Shown one piece after another: positions 63,604-64,000 of a DNA stretch of 64,000 bases. This DNA comes from Megaustenia siamemsis. Lineage: Eukaryota > Mollusca > Gastropoda > Stylommatophora > Ariophantidae. The notes beneath the pieces are model-generated. The model made no database searches. It was not told the DNA's origin and saw only the letters and a list, made by a program, of their open reading frames with translations. The stretch is from positions 16,392,900-16,456,899 of the forward strand of contig JAVIAB010000160.1 in assembly GCA_032433765.1 (NCBI GenBank), given 5' to 3'. The stretch's first letter is position 1, and each line of letters opens with the position of its first letter. A program made the position numbers and the translations under genes.

Positions 63604-64000
63604 AGGAGAAAGATGAGTGAGTGTGTGAGTGAGAGAATGAGTGAGTGAGTGAGAAAGTGAGTGAGTGTGAGTATCAGTGAGTGAGAGAATCAGTGAGTGT
63701 GTGAGTGAGAAAGTGAGTGAGTGTGAGTATCAGTGAGTGTGTGAGTGAGAGAATCAGTGAGTGTGTGAGTGAGAGAATCAGTGAGTGTGAGTGAGAAAGT
63801 GAGTGAATGAGTGTGAGTGAATGCGAGTGAGTGTGTGAGTATGAGTGAGTGTGTGAGTGAGAGAACCTGTGAGTGTGTGAGTAATAGAATGAGTTTGAGC
63901 GAGTGCATGTGTGTGAGTGAGTGTGAAAGTGAGACAGAGTATCGGTGAGTGTGTGAGTAGGAGAATGATTTTGAGTGAGTGTATGAGTGAGTGTGAAAGT
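63604..64000. repeat. (GTGA)n/(GTGT)n microsatellite to window end
   Basis: GTGAGTGAGTGTGAGT-type variants continue to the last base, so the array extends beyond the window. Occasional GAGAATCAGTGA words show a weak higher-order unit of about 36-40 bp. Confidence 0.95.

Overview
The window looks like a repeat-dominated stretch of an invertebrate nuclear genome, probably a lophotrochozoan and perhaps a mollusc. That placement is an inference from the mix of RTE/Jockey-like LINE fragments, tRNA-headed SINEs and very abundant minisatellites. I see no bacterial-style gene organisation and no intact multi-exon host gene. Almost everything that can be named is a mobile element, a relic of one, or a tandem array. 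Family names used here (LINE-A to K, S1 to S6, R3, R4, R6) are local labels for copies recognised by comparing the window with itself.

The centre of the window (14822-29883) is the most unusual object: a 15.06-kb palindrome with arms of about 7.2-7.9 kb around a 26-bp spacer. It interrupts a LINE (LINE-A1). It is flanked by a perfect 6-bp target duplication (CACTTG), and its ends read 5'-AGTAGTAGG...CCTACTACT-3'. Both features match the published Polinton/Maverick signature (6-bp duplication, 5'-AG ends), although no Polinton core gene is recognisable. Each arm carries a tiny two-exon gene whose product has the PP1-binding and eIF2alpha-phosphatase-recruiting domain of PPP1R15 (GADD34/CReP), the domain also found in herpesvirus ICP34.5 and African swine fever virus DP71L. 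The left arm alone was later hit by another LINE (LINE-B). The result is a three-level nest, LINE-A1 <- palindrome <- LINE-B, with a clean target duplication at every level.

Left part (1-14185): a GATA microsatellite; a Tc1/mariner-like transposon (1150-2959) whose broken transposase is followed by a canonical histone-type 3' stem-loop; LINE-A and LINE-C relics; SINEs S1, S2, R3 and R4; and 37-, 23-, 49-, 19- and 66-bp arrays.

Right part (31193-64000): more LINE fragments (A, C, D, E, F, G, H, I, K), SINEs S1, S2, S5, S6 and R3, a MITE-like fold-back, and large arrays with 61-, 50-, 31-, 38-, 46-, 24- and 16-bp units. Several arrays start inside a transposable element: 31 bp in S2, 46 bp in S5, 61 bp in LINE-E, and probably 38 bp in R4. 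Two short arrays at 56 kb carry eight perfect TGACGTCA (CRE) sites.

The RT-coding relics contain stops, frameshifts or truncations, so no LINE copy here looks autonomous. The only gene-like reading frames that appear preserved are the PPP1R15-like mini-gene, present twice, and some unassigned frames in the palindrome arms.
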